From assembly GCA_002388905.1 (NCBI GenBank), contig DGNJ01000084.1, forward strand, positions 1 to 8,553: DNA of 8,553 nt, written 5' to 3'. The notes under the pieces were generated by a model. That model was not told the origin of the DNA. It saw only the letters and a program-made list of their open reading frames with translations, and did no database searches. Shown here piece after piece: positions 1 to 5,696 of this stretch. The number at the start of each line of letters is the position of its first letter. The stretch's first letter is position 1. The stretch is from Cellvibrionales bacterium UBA4495. GTDB taxonomy: Bacteria; Pseudomonadota; Gammaproteobacteria; Pseudomonadales; Porticoccaceae. The position numbers were made by a program, and so were the translations under genes.

Positions 1-1126
1 ACTTGCCATTGTACTCGCCGATGGCGCCGCCCGCGGGACTGAAGCCTGGATAGGGCAGATAGCTGCTGGCTGTCCATTCCCAAATATCGCCGAAAAGCTG
101 CTGGATATCGTCCGACGCAGGATCCGCCGGTGCGGGGTGATAGCGACCAGTGGCGAGCAGGTTACCGCGCACCGGGCGGTCTGATGCCGCAGTCTCCCAT
201 TCGGCTTCCGTCGGCAATCGGGCGCCGGCCCAGCGGGCATAGGCGTCGGCTTCGTAATAGCTGAGGTGACAGGCGGGCTCTGTGGGTTTCAGTCGCTGTT
301 CCCCGGCGAGGGTAAAGTGGTACCAGTCGTTACCGACCCGGCGCCAGTAGAGGGGCGCTTGCCAGTTTTCCTGTCGGACCGCATCCCAGCCATCGGCCAG
401 CCAGAGTTCCGGTCGTTGATAGCCGCCGTCGGCCATAAACTCGAGAAATTCGCCGTTGGTTACCGGCCGGTTGGCAAGGGCGAAAGGTTCGAGAAAATGG
501 CGATGACGGGGGGTTTCGTTATCGAAGCAAAAATCATCCCCCCCGGCGCCGATGGCGACCACGCCCCCGTCAAACTCCAGCCAACGGAGGGACAAATTGG
601 GGGCAGTGCCCTCATCGGCCCGGTCGCGATTCCGATAGGCGGGCAGGAGTGGATTAACGTGAAGACTGTACTTGAGGTCCGTGAGCAGAAGTTCCTGGTG
701 TTGTTGTTCGTGGTGCAGCCCCAATTCGACGCGCTCAAAAATTTGCCGGTCATCGGCACCGCCGCCCAGGGAGTCGAGGAGCGCCAGCATCCGTTCGTCA
801 ACGCTTTGACGATACCTGTACACCTCCTCCACCGTGGGCCGCGAAAGGAGTCCCCGCTGGGGCCTCGAAAAGGGGGTTCCGATACCGTTGTAATAGGAAT
901 TAAACAGGTGCTCGTACGCGGGATGCCACGAGCGATAACCGGGCACGAAGGGCTTGAGGATGAAGGTTTCAAAAAACCAGGTGGTATGGGCAAGGTGCCA
1001 TTTGGGGGGACTGGTGTTGGCCATGGCCTGAAGACTGTAGTCCTCGACAACAAGCGGTTCGCAGAGTTGCTCGAACTGACGGCGAACACGGCTGAATTCC
1101 TCGATCAACTTACCTCCGCAAAGCAT
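1..1126 (-). CDS. egtB: EgtB, iron-dependent sulfoxide synthase of ergothioneine synthesis (C-terminus cut by window)
   Basis: EgtB uses O2 and Fe(II) to join a thiol donor (gamma-glutamylcysteine or cysteine) to trimethylhistidine, the central step of ergothioneine synthesis in the cytoplasm. I translated the minus strand from 1126 to the window edge: 375 residues with no stop or frameshift. An N-terminal DinB-like domain carries HLAH at residues 44-47, followed by TTWFFE, and HHEQQH at 138-143. These are the expected iron-ligand sites (one His plus an HxxxH pair). From about residue 180 a formylglycine-generating-enzyme/sulfatase-modifying domain follows, with CHLSYYEADAYARWAGARLP, then GDIWEWTASSYLPYPGF near the cut end. 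Roughly 45 C-terminal residues, including part of the active site, lie off the window. The start is uncertain. ATG 1126 has AAGGAG 13 nt upstream and overlaps the phzF-like stop by 17 bp. TTG 1108 has GGAGG only 4 nt upstream. Either start implies translational coupling to that gene. An egtD methyltransferase could lie beyond the left edge. Confidence 0.93.
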   Translation of the reverse strand, partial: MLCGGKLIEEFSRVRRQFEQLCEPLVVEDYSLQAMANTSPPKWHLAHTTWFFETFILKPFVPGYRSWHPAYEHLFNSYYNGIGTPFSRPQRGLLSRPTVEEVYRYRQSVDERMLALLDSLGGGADDRQIFERVELGLHHEQQHQELLLTDLKYSLHVNPLLPAYRNRDRADEGTAPNLSLRWLEFDGGVVAIGAGGDDFCFDNETPRHRHFLEPFALANRPVTNGEFLEFMADGGYQRPELWLADGWDAVRQENWQAPLYWRRVGNDWYHFTLAGEQRLKPTEPACHLSYYEADAYARWAGARLPTEAEWETAASDRPVRGNLLATGRYHPAPADPASDDIQQLFGDIWEWTASSYLPYPGFSPAGGAIGEYNGK

Positions 1127-1910
1127 GATCCGAATGGTTCTCCTTATGAACTGGTTGTTCAGCATCGTCCCGGCACGCCACTTTTTCAATTCGCCCGCCG
1201 ATTTCCACCGAGTCGCCAAGATGCCGGGTCCGCACAGAGCCGCCCCGGGGCGATTGCTGGACGAAGGTTAACGTGTCGCCTAACCGGTCCCGCCAGAAAT
1301 CGGCAAGTACCACACAGGCCGAGCCGGTAACCGTATCTTCGTCATTGCCGTATTGGGGAGCAAAATAACGCAGCCTTGCATCGCCGTCGCCGCCGGCCGC
1401 CGTGGCAATAACGGCACGCCCTGTCGAGCGGGCAATGGCCCGCAGATCGGGCCGCAGGCGGGCAAGGTCGAATCCGTCGGGCCAACGAAGCACCCAGTAT
1501 CCGGATTCCCCGCCCGCCACCGCGGCGAGCGAGGAGTTGCGGTCAAACAAGTCGGTGGGTACCCGGGAAAACGATGTGCAGGGGAGGACCGGGCAACGCA
1601 GCCACAGGGAACCCGCCTCTTCCCGAACACCGTAGGTCGCGAACTGGCTGCATAACCTTTCGGGCAAATAGCCGTCGAGCCGTGCGGCATGCGCGCTGGC
1701 CAGCAAACCGTGACCACAGAATTCGATGGCGACACCGCCGTTAAAGCAACGGACTTGCAGGCAATCGTTTTCACGCCAGGCATAACAGACCGCCTCTGTG
1801 GTTTCGCGCGGTGAAACGGGCCCATCCGGTGCTTTTTTCCCCAGCCAAACTTCCGCACGGGTTCCGGCGTAGGCGTCGGTGGCAAAGACTGACACATCCA
1901 TGCATTTCAT
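1110..1910 (-). CDS. PhzF-family isomerase-like protein
   Basis: The 266-residue product has the hallmarks of the PhzF family (diaminopimelate-epimerase fold). These are an N-terminal VFATDAYAGTRAEV strand resembling the FxGNPxAV start, CGHG at residues 65-68, RYFAPQYGNDEDTVTGSA in the C-terminal half (the family's FAP..G..EDPVTGSA), and QQSPRGG near the end. Characterised members are cofactor-free isomerases or epimerases acting on small metabolites; the substrate here is unknown. The protein is slightly short for the family (usually about 280-300). The missing segment is the helix between the first strand and the SETxF motif. E39 in TTEAVC is my candidate for the catalytic glutamate, but that alignment is by eye. 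The start ATG 1910 has AGGTGG about 11 nt upstream, a weak site; a second in-frame ATG lies at 1901. The stop overlaps the egtB start, so the two genes are probably cotranscribed. Confidence 0.85.
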   Translation of the reverse strand: MKCMDVSVFATDAYAGTRAEVWLGKKAPDGPVSPRETTEAVCYAWRENDCLQVRCFNGGVAIEFCGHGLLASAHAARLDGYLPERLCSQFATYGVREEAGSLWLRCPVLPCTSFSRVPTDLFDRNSSLAAVAGGESGYWVLRWPDGFDLARLRPDLRAIARSTGRAVIATAAGGDGDARLRYFAPQYGNDEDTVTGSACVVLADFWRDRLGDTLTFVQQSPRGGSVRTRHLGDSVEIGGRIEKVACRDDAEQPVHKENHSDHALRR

Positions 1911-1971
1911 TGCTCAATCAGCCACCTTTTCCGGAAACAGTTTCGACCCCGTGCGGGATATCCCTTGCGCA

Positions 1972-1980
1972 AGTATAGCA
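1972..1980 (-). promoter_or_regulatory. Candidate extended -10 promoter for the phzF-like/egtB unit
   Basis: On the minus strand TGCTATACT reads as an extended -10 element (TGn followed by TATACT, 5 of 6 matches to TATAAT). No good -35 lies 16-18 bp upstream, which is tolerated in extended -10 promoters. The predicted start near 1965 leaves a leader of about 55 nt before ATG 1910. An 8-bp palindrome, TTGCGCAA, at 1965-1972 overlaps the presumed start site. Inferred from motif match only. Confidence 0.4.
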
Positions 1981-2119
1981 ACAACATCCGCTGCTGAAGT
2001 AAACACATATTCTTGCCCGTAATAAGTAACTCAGACCGAATATTGGCAATACCATTATTTCTTGTACTACGCTTTTCCGGCAAGTAACAAGGTTTGTATT
2101 TTTACAATTCACAGCAATC

Positions 2120-2137
2120 AACAGGAGGAAACCTGTT
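2120..2137 (+). promoter_or_regulatory. Hairpin enclosing the Shine-Dalgarno sequence of the gene at 2138
   Basis: AACAGG (2120-2125) and CCTGTT (2132-2137) are perfect reverse complements around a 6-nt loop, AGGAAA. The Shine-Dalgarno AGGAGG (2123-2128) is split between the 5' arm and the loop, and the 3' arm ends directly before ATG 2138. The pairing is visible in the sequence. A role in limiting ribosome access is inferred; a 6-bp stem is of modest stability. A possible -10 element, TACAAT, lies at 2103-2108 without a recognisable -35. Confidence 0.4.
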
Positions 2138-2515
2138 ATGAAACTTATGAAGAAAAGTTTTATGGCCATTGTCTCCCTGGCGGCATTTTCCGGCCTTGGC
2201 AGTGCGTACGCCCAGGTGGAAACCGAGGGTGTCAGGGATATATTCGAGCATATGTATGTGGAGCCCGGTCAGTTCACCGTCAACAGCGACGCCGATACCG
2301 AAGTGGTGGATTTCGACCAGCCGCGGGATGTGCGTTTTTGCCTGGACGTCAGCGAGCACCGCACGCCGCTGCATATCAAGTACGAGAAAAAAACCAAGGT
2401 GTTGCGTCCCGGCAATTGCATGACCGTGGAAGCCAAGGAAATCGCCATCTCCGCCGCCGGCGATCTGGAAGCCGGCTGGAACCTGACCGGCACCTATGAC
2501 ATCAGCCGGGACTGA
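2138..2515 (+). CDS. Small secreted protein of unknown function
   Basis: I do not recognise this 125-residue protein. It begins with a classic Sec signal peptide: positive residues at K2, K5 and K6, a hydrophobic stretch from about 8 to 21, then SAYA with likely cleavage after A25. The mature part of about 100 residues is acidic at its start, without further membrane segments, and looks mostly beta-stranded. It has exactly two cysteines (C68 and C94), which could form a periplasmic disulfide. It contains a basic patch around residues 81-90 (KYEKKTKVLR). There is no lipobox, so a soluble periplasmic protein is the likeliest fate. AGGAGG lies 9 nt before ATG 2138 and supports this start. The gene stands alone, converging on the LigD-type polymerase gene with only 7 bp between stop codons. 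Confidence 0.8.
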   Translation: MKLMKKSFMAIVSLAAFSGLGSAYAQVETEGVRDIFEHMYVEPGQFTVNSDADTEVVDFDQPRDVRFCLDVSEHRTPLHIKYEKKTKVLRPGNCMTVEAKEIAISAAGDLEAGWNLTGTYDISRD

Positions 2516-2530
2516 ATCAGGTTCAGTTCT
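2508..2530. terminator. Dyad across the junction of two convergent genes, possible weak bidirectional terminator
   Basis: ACTGAA (2511-2516) and TTCAGT (2522-2527) form a perfect stem around a 5-nt loop, extendable by three pairs if G-U is allowed. It spans the stops of the secreted-protein gene and the convergent polymerase gene. No run of T follows on either strand, so an intrinsic terminator is only a possibility. Confidence 0.25.
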
Positions 2531-3443
2531 CCTCGTGTTTCAGCAATTGCGCTAAATCCCGCTTTACGACAGAAAGGCTCCTGGCGCTTTTTTTCAGGCC
2601 CCGCCAGGGGTCTTTTTTCTGTGCCAGGGAGCGGAACAGATTCTTCGCCGTATAGAAACGGGCGTGCAACCCGGCATCGTCGAGCCTCTCCCGGTCGATG
2701 GGCGCGGCCACCGGCGCGCCCGGCCTGGCGCGCAGGCTGTAGGGCGCCACCGCGGTCTGGCCGTGGGCATTGCGCTGGACATCCAGGTAAAGGCGACCCT
2801 TGCGCTTATCCTTGCGCTGCTCCAGGGTATAGCGATCCGGATATCGCCGGACCAGTACCCGGGCCAGATCCGTGGCCACGTCCCTCACCTCGTCGAAAGA
2901 ATGTTCCCGCCGCAAGGGTAATAACAGATGCAGGCCCCGGGATCCCGTGGTCTTGAGGTAGCCGGTAAGGCCAAGCTCGTCGAACAGCGCCAGGCAATCC
3001 CGCGCGGCCTGGCGCACCGGTTCGAAATCGCTACCCGGGGGATCCAGGTCGAAGATCATCTGGTCGGGTTTTTGCGGACGATCCAGTCGCGACAACCAGA
3101 CATGACAGGCAATGCAACCCTGATTGGCCAGGTAGACCAGTGATGCCCTGTTCCTGCAAACGGGCACTGTCTGCCGGCCCTCGCGGGTGCGAACCCGGGC
3201 CCGCTCAAACCAGCTGGGAAAATAATCCGGAAAATTTTTCTGGATGAAGCCTTCGTCATCGATACCATCCGGGTATCGTTCCATGGTCAGGGGGCGCTGC
3301 CTGATGTGGGGCAGGATGAACTCGGCCACTTTTTCGTAGTAGTCGATAACATCGCCCTTGGTCAGGGAAATACCGGGATAAAAAATTTTGTCCCGGTTAC
3401 TCAACTCAACGCTGTAACGACCGAATTGTTTGCGCATAGACAT
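2523..3443 (-). CDS. ligD: LigD-type primase-polymerase (PolDom), standalone
   Basis: The 306-residue product matches the whole polymerase domain of bacterial LigD, an archaeo-eukaryotic primase superfamily enzyme that fills gaps and adds nucleotides, preferring ribonucleotides, at double-strand breaks during Ku-dependent end joining. Visible motifs are KIFYPGISLTKGDVIDYY near the N-terminus, HVWLSR at 114-119, the metal-binding DLDPP with D132 and D134, TTGSRGLHLLLPL at 165-177, and the third acidic residue D221 in YLDVQRN followed by APYSLRARPGAPV. The length is what one domain needs, so it is not truncated. No ligase domain is attached. It lies directly downstream of the phosphoesterase gene in the same frame: TAA, one ATC codon, then ATG 3443. 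AAGGAGG at 3461-3467 is 17 nt from this ATG, farther than usual. A second ATG at 3437 is farther still, so translation may depend on coupling. Confidence 0.92.
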   Translation of the reverse strand: MSMRKQFGRYSVELSNRDKIFYPGISLTKGDVIDYYEKVAEFILPHIRQRPLTMERYPDGIDDEGFIQKNFPDYFPSWFERARVRTREGRQTVPVCRNRASLVYLANQGCIACHVWLSRLDRPQKPDQMIFDLDPPGSDFEPVRQAARDCLALFDELGLTGYLKTTGSRGLHLLLPLRREHSFDEVRDVATDLARVLVRRYPDRYTLEQRKDKRKGRLYLDVQRNAHGQTAVAPYSLRARPGAPVAAPIDRERLDDAGLHARFYTAKNLFRSLAQKKDPWRGLKKSARSLSVVKRDLAQLLKHEEN

Positions 3444-3446
3444 GAT

Positions 3447-4052
3447 TTAGTCGTCGCCGTCCTCCTTCGCCACCTCCGCGATGGTCCGGCGACTCAGCAC
3501 ACTGGCCGGCTGGGTGCTCAGGGGACGGCGCCTGGCATCGGCATGCTCGTCCTTTTCCTTGATCAGCAACCAGTTATCCCGACCACGCCCTTCCATGCGC
3601 ACCAGTGTCCAGCCCCCCCGCAATTTCTTGCCCCACAGCTCGAAACTCAGCTTTCCCGCCTCAAGCGCCCGTTCGGGCGACAACGGCTTCCCGTCGCCGT
3701 CGACGGAACGGTTCTTATAGGTTCCCGCATCCCAGACCAGCACCGTGCCGCCGCCGTACTGATCTTCCGGAATTACACCCTCGAAATCGGCGTAGTCCAG
3801 GGGATGATCCTCGGTGGCAACGGCCAGGCGCCGGACCCGGGGATCCAGGGAAGGGCCCTTGGGAATCGCCCAGGATTTGAGTACGCCATCCACTTCCAGG
3901 CGGAAATCGTAATGCAGGTGGGAGGCATCGTGCTTCTGGACCACAAAGATGGAACGGCTGGCAACTTTTCGCCCTCCCTTCCCCGAAGGCTCCGGCGACC
4001 GGCGGAAATCGCGCCGGCTGCGATAGGTTTTCAGTTTACCGCCCGTGCTCAT
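3447..4052 (-). CDS. LigD-type 3'-phosphoesterase domain protein, standalone
   Basis: The 201-residue product corresponds to the phosphoesterase domain of LigD, which trims 3'-ribonucleotides and 3'-phosphates at DNA ends using Mn2+. QKHDASHLHYDFRLEVDG and WAIPKGPS are followed by TEDHPLDYADFEGVIPE and QYGGGTV. The residues known to matter in Pseudomonas aeruginosa LigD all have counterparts one position earlier here: H41, H47, D49, R51, K65, R75, H83 and Y87. The enzyme should therefore be active. A basic N-terminal tail of about 30 residues precedes the core, as in family members. The C-terminal 30 residues are charged and end in DGDD where a linker to another LigD domain would begin. ATG 4052 overlaps the upstream VOC gene stop as ATGA, implying coupled translation. 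Confidence 0.93.
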   Translation of the reverse strand: MSTGGKLKTYRSRRDFRRSPEPSGKGGRKVASRSIFVVQKHDASHLHYDFRLEVDGVLKSWAIPKGPSLDPRVRRLAVATEDHPLDYADFEGVIPEDQYGGGTVLVWDAGTYKNRSVDGDGKPLSPERALEAGKLSFELWGKKLRGGWTLVRMEGRGRDNWLLIKEKDEHADARRRPLSTQPASVLSRRTIAEVAKEDGDD

Positions 4053-4441
4053 GGCTCAGGGTCTCCGCCGGAAACCTGTCTGTTCCGGGCCAGCGGTCTG
4101 GCGAAGCTCAATTCGTTGCCGGCGGGATCGCGCACGTGAAAATACCGTTCTCCCCAGGGCGCATCCCGGGGACTGAACTCCGGCTCAATGCCCGCCCGAA
4201 TCAGGCGTTCGTACATGGGATCGACCTGATCCACATAAAAAATAACGCGACCCCAGCAGCCCCGGAATCCCTCCTCGTCGGCGCACAGGTTCAGATACTG
4301 GCCGCCAACGACAAACGTGCTGAAGCCGGCACCGGCACCGCCGCTTGCCAGGGCAAAACCCGCCTGCCGGTAGAAGGCCACGGATTCCGACATTTGCGGG
4401 GCCCAGAGGGTGACGGCACTGATGCTTTCAATCCGGGGCAT
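4049..4441 (-). CDS. VOC superfamily (glyoxalase/bleomycin-resistance fold) protein
   Basis: A 130-residue protein with the paired beta-alpha-beta-beta-beta modules of the vicinal oxygen chelate fold: SVAFYRQAGF in the first half, WGRVIFYVDQVDPMYERLIRAG opening the second, and WGERYFHVRDPAGNELSFARPL at the end. The terminal metal-ligand glutamate (GNEL) is present, but the first strand (ISAVTLWAP) lacks the usual His, so metal binding and chemistry are unclear. Members include glyoxalases, dioxygenases and antibiotic-binding proteins; I assign none. I chose ATG 4441 because it starts the conserved fold and gives a typical length. An in-frame TTG at 4477 would add 12 residues but has no ribosome site and coincides with a -35-like TTGACA. 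ATG 4441 itself also lacks a clear Shine-Dalgarno. The gene leads the unit containing the two LigD-type genes. Confidence 0.85.
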   Translation of the reverse strand: MPRIESISAVTLWAPQMSESVAFYRQAGFALASGGAGAGFSTFVVGGQYLNLCADEEGFRGCWGRVIFYVDQVDPMYERLIRAGIEPEFSPRDAPWGERYFHVRDPAGNELSFARPLARNRQVSGGDPEP

Positions 4442-4448
4442 GGCAACC

Positions 4449-4477
4449 GCTATCGTCGCTACCTGGGCGCTTGTCAA
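4449..4477 (-). promoter_or_regulatory. Weak candidate promoter ahead of the VOC/LigD-like unit
   Basis: On the minus strand a perfect -35 TTGACA (4477-4472) is followed after 17 bp by GATAGC (4454-4449), only 3 of 6 matches to TATAAT. Transcription would begin almost at ATG 4441, giving a nearly leaderless message, which would fit the lack of a Shine-Dalgarno there. The poor -10 keeps confidence low; readthrough from azurin is the alternative. Confidence 0.2.
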
Positions 4478-4479
4478 AG

Positions 4480-4503
4480 CGGGCAGGACATCGAGCCTGC
4501 CCG
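4480..4503 (-). terminator. GC-rich hairpin downstream of azurin, probable terminator
   Basis: CGGGCAGG (4480-4487) and CCTGCCCG (4496-4503) are perfect 8-bp inverted repeats with an 8-nt loop, starting 11 bp after the azurin stop. On the minus strand only three T residues follow the stem (CTTTGA), so termination may be partial. Its position between azurin and the VOC gene suggests it separates two transcription units. Confidence 0.4.
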
Positions 4504-4513
4504 GGAGTTCAAA

Positions 4514-4966
4514 CTACGACTCGATGACGAACTTGCCGTTCATCAGGGCCCAGTGCCCGGGGAAGGAGCAGAAAAACGTATAGTCGCCGCCCTTCTCCAG
4601 CCCGGAAAGATCAAAGGTGATACTGGTGCTCTGGCCGCCACCGATCATATCCGTGTGGACGATAACCCGCTCGTCATCCTTGGGCAGGTAGTCGTTTTCC
4701 AGGCCCGCACCCTGACCGGTCTGGGCGATACTCTTCCAGTCCGATGTTTTGGCGAGCACCCAGTTGTGGCCCATCTGCTTGACCGGCAGTTTGCCCACGT
4801 GCTCCAGGGTCAACTTCACCTTGTCGCAGTCGGCCGCCACGGTCAGTTTCGATTTGTCGTACTGGATCTGGTCGTTGCCGGTAATCTCCAGTTCGCAGGT
4901 CTTGGCGGATGCCTGGGCGGCAAAGGCCAGGAAAAACGCGGCGAACAGCGAGGTTATCCACTTCAT
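4514..4966 (-). CDS. azu: Azurin, periplasmic blue copper electron carrier
   Basis: Azurin shuttles single electrons in the periplasm between respiratory or dehydrogenase partners. The 150-residue precursor has a signal peptide with likely cleavage after A21 (ASA before KTCELEITGND), leaving a mature protein of 129 residues, close to the 128 of Pseudomonas azurin. All type-1 copper ligands are present. In mature numbering these are H46 in GHNW, C112 in FCSFPGHW, H117 and M121, with G45 as the axial carbonyl. C3 and C26 can form the conserved disulfide. AAGGAG lies 8 nt before ATG 4966. I see no clear FNR/Anr half-sites in the upstream 184 bp, unlike the anaerobically induced Pseudomonas gene, and no confident -35/-10 pair. 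No partner cytochrome or nitrite reductase gene is in the window. Confidence 0.97.
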   Translation of the reverse strand: MKWITSLFAAFFLAFAAQASAKTCELEITGNDQIQYDKSKLTVAADCDKVKLTLEHVGKLPVKQMGHNWVLAKTSDWKSIAQTGQGAGLENDYLPKDDERVIVHTDMIGGGQSTSITFDLSGLEKGGDYTFFCSFPGHWALMNGKFVIES

Positions 4967-5150
4967 AACAATTGCTCCTTTAATGGTCTATGGTTTCGGT
5001 AAAGCAGGATAGCTGGCTGGGCTTTCCCTCCACCCGGACGAAAAAAGATCGACTACTACCTCGTCGACACCTGCATTGAGTATAGACACATAAAACGCCG
5101 GGACGCGAATCTTTACCCCGGTTTCAAATCGATTTCAGGAGGTTGCCAGC

Positions 5151-5672
5151 ATGTCAGATACACAGAAAACCGTTGCCGTCGTCCTCGCCGCCGACTACGA
5201 GGACAGTGAACTGGAACAGCCGGTGAAGACGCTGGAACATGCCGGGTTCCACTGCGAACTGATCGGCGAAAAAAGCGATGAGGAAGTCCGGGGAAAACGT
5301 GGCGGCAAAGCCGTCATTGGCAAAGCGGTGGACGCCGCTACCGTGTCCGACTACGCCGCGCTGGTAATCCCCGGCGGTTATTCTCCGGATCACCTGCGCA
5401 TAAACGACGCCATGGTGGCGTTCGTCCGCGATTTTTTCCGCTCGGGCAAGCCCGTGGCCGCCATCTGCCATGGCCCCCAGTTGCTTATCGAGGCGGATGT
5501 GGTGAACGGCAGGCGCGTCACTTCCTGGCCCTCGGTGCGCACGGACCTGATCAATGCGGGCGCCCAATGGCAGGACCGGGAGGTTGTGGTGGACGGCAAC
5601 CTCATCACATCACGCAAACCCGCGGATCTCGACGCCTTCGGACAGGCCCTGCTGGACCAGCTCGGCCATTGA
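5151..5672 (+). CDS. DJ-1/PfpI family protein
   Basis: A 173-residue protein of the PfpI branch of the DJ-1 superfamily, whose members have been described as proteases, glyoxalases or protein deglycases protecting against carbonyl stress; the exact activity is disputed and cannot be read from sequence. The nucleophile elbow AICHGP has cysteine C106 followed by H107, and the conserved acidic residue is E17 in DYEDSELEQP. VIPGGYSPDHLR (72-83), TSWPSVRTDLINAGA and the closing GNLITSRKPADLDAF are all typical. Length is normal and no signal peptide is present, so it is cytoplasmic. AGGAGGT lies 7 nt before ATG 5151. It is transcribed divergently from azurin and converges on the symporter gene with a 24-bp gap in which I see no terminator hairpin. 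Confidence 0.95.
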   Translation: MSDTQKTVAVVLAADYEDSELEQPVKTLEHAGFHCELIGEKSDEEVRGKRGGKAVIGKAVDAATVSDYAALVIPGGYSPDHLRINDAMVAFVRDFFRSGKPVAAICHGPQLLIEADVVNGRRVTSWPSVRTDLINAGAQWQDREVVVDGNLITSRKPADLDAFGQALLDQLGH

Positions 5673-5696
5673 TCGCCGTCCGAAACAGGCATCTGG

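Noticed and set aside
266..1330. Plus-strand open frame of 354 codons opposite egtB and the phzF-like gene
   Set aside because: It crosses two well-recognised minus-strand genes, has no family features and no fitting ribosome site; long antisense frames are expected at this GC content.
1918..2169. Minus-strand 83-codon frame with a hydrophobic start in the phzF-like/secreted-protein intergenic region
   Set aside because: It begins inside the signal-peptide coding region of the plus-strand gene, lacks a ribosome site and covers the promoter-like elements; probably chance.
3306..4139. Plus-strand open frame of 277 codons opposite the LigD-type genes
   Set aside because: Shadow of two genes with intact catalytic residues; no recognisable protein features.
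4442..4477. TTG 4477 as start of the VOC gene
   Set aside because: No ribosome site, the extra 12 residues fall outside the fold, and the TTG forms part of a -35-like hexamer next to the azurin hairpin.
4136..5002. Plus-strand open frame of 288 codons opposite the VOC and azurin genes
   Set aside because: Azurin with all copper ligands is read on the other strand; this frame shows no protein-like pattern.
5049..5067. TCGAC-N9-GTCGA inverted repeat between azurin and the DJ-1/PfpI gene
   Set aside because: Only 5-bp arms, expected by chance in a region of this size, with no further support.
5064..5094. TCGACA and CATAAA as a promoter for the DJ-1/PfpI gene
   Set aside because: The spacer is 19 bp and the -10 matches at only 4 of 6 positions; not strong enough to annotate.
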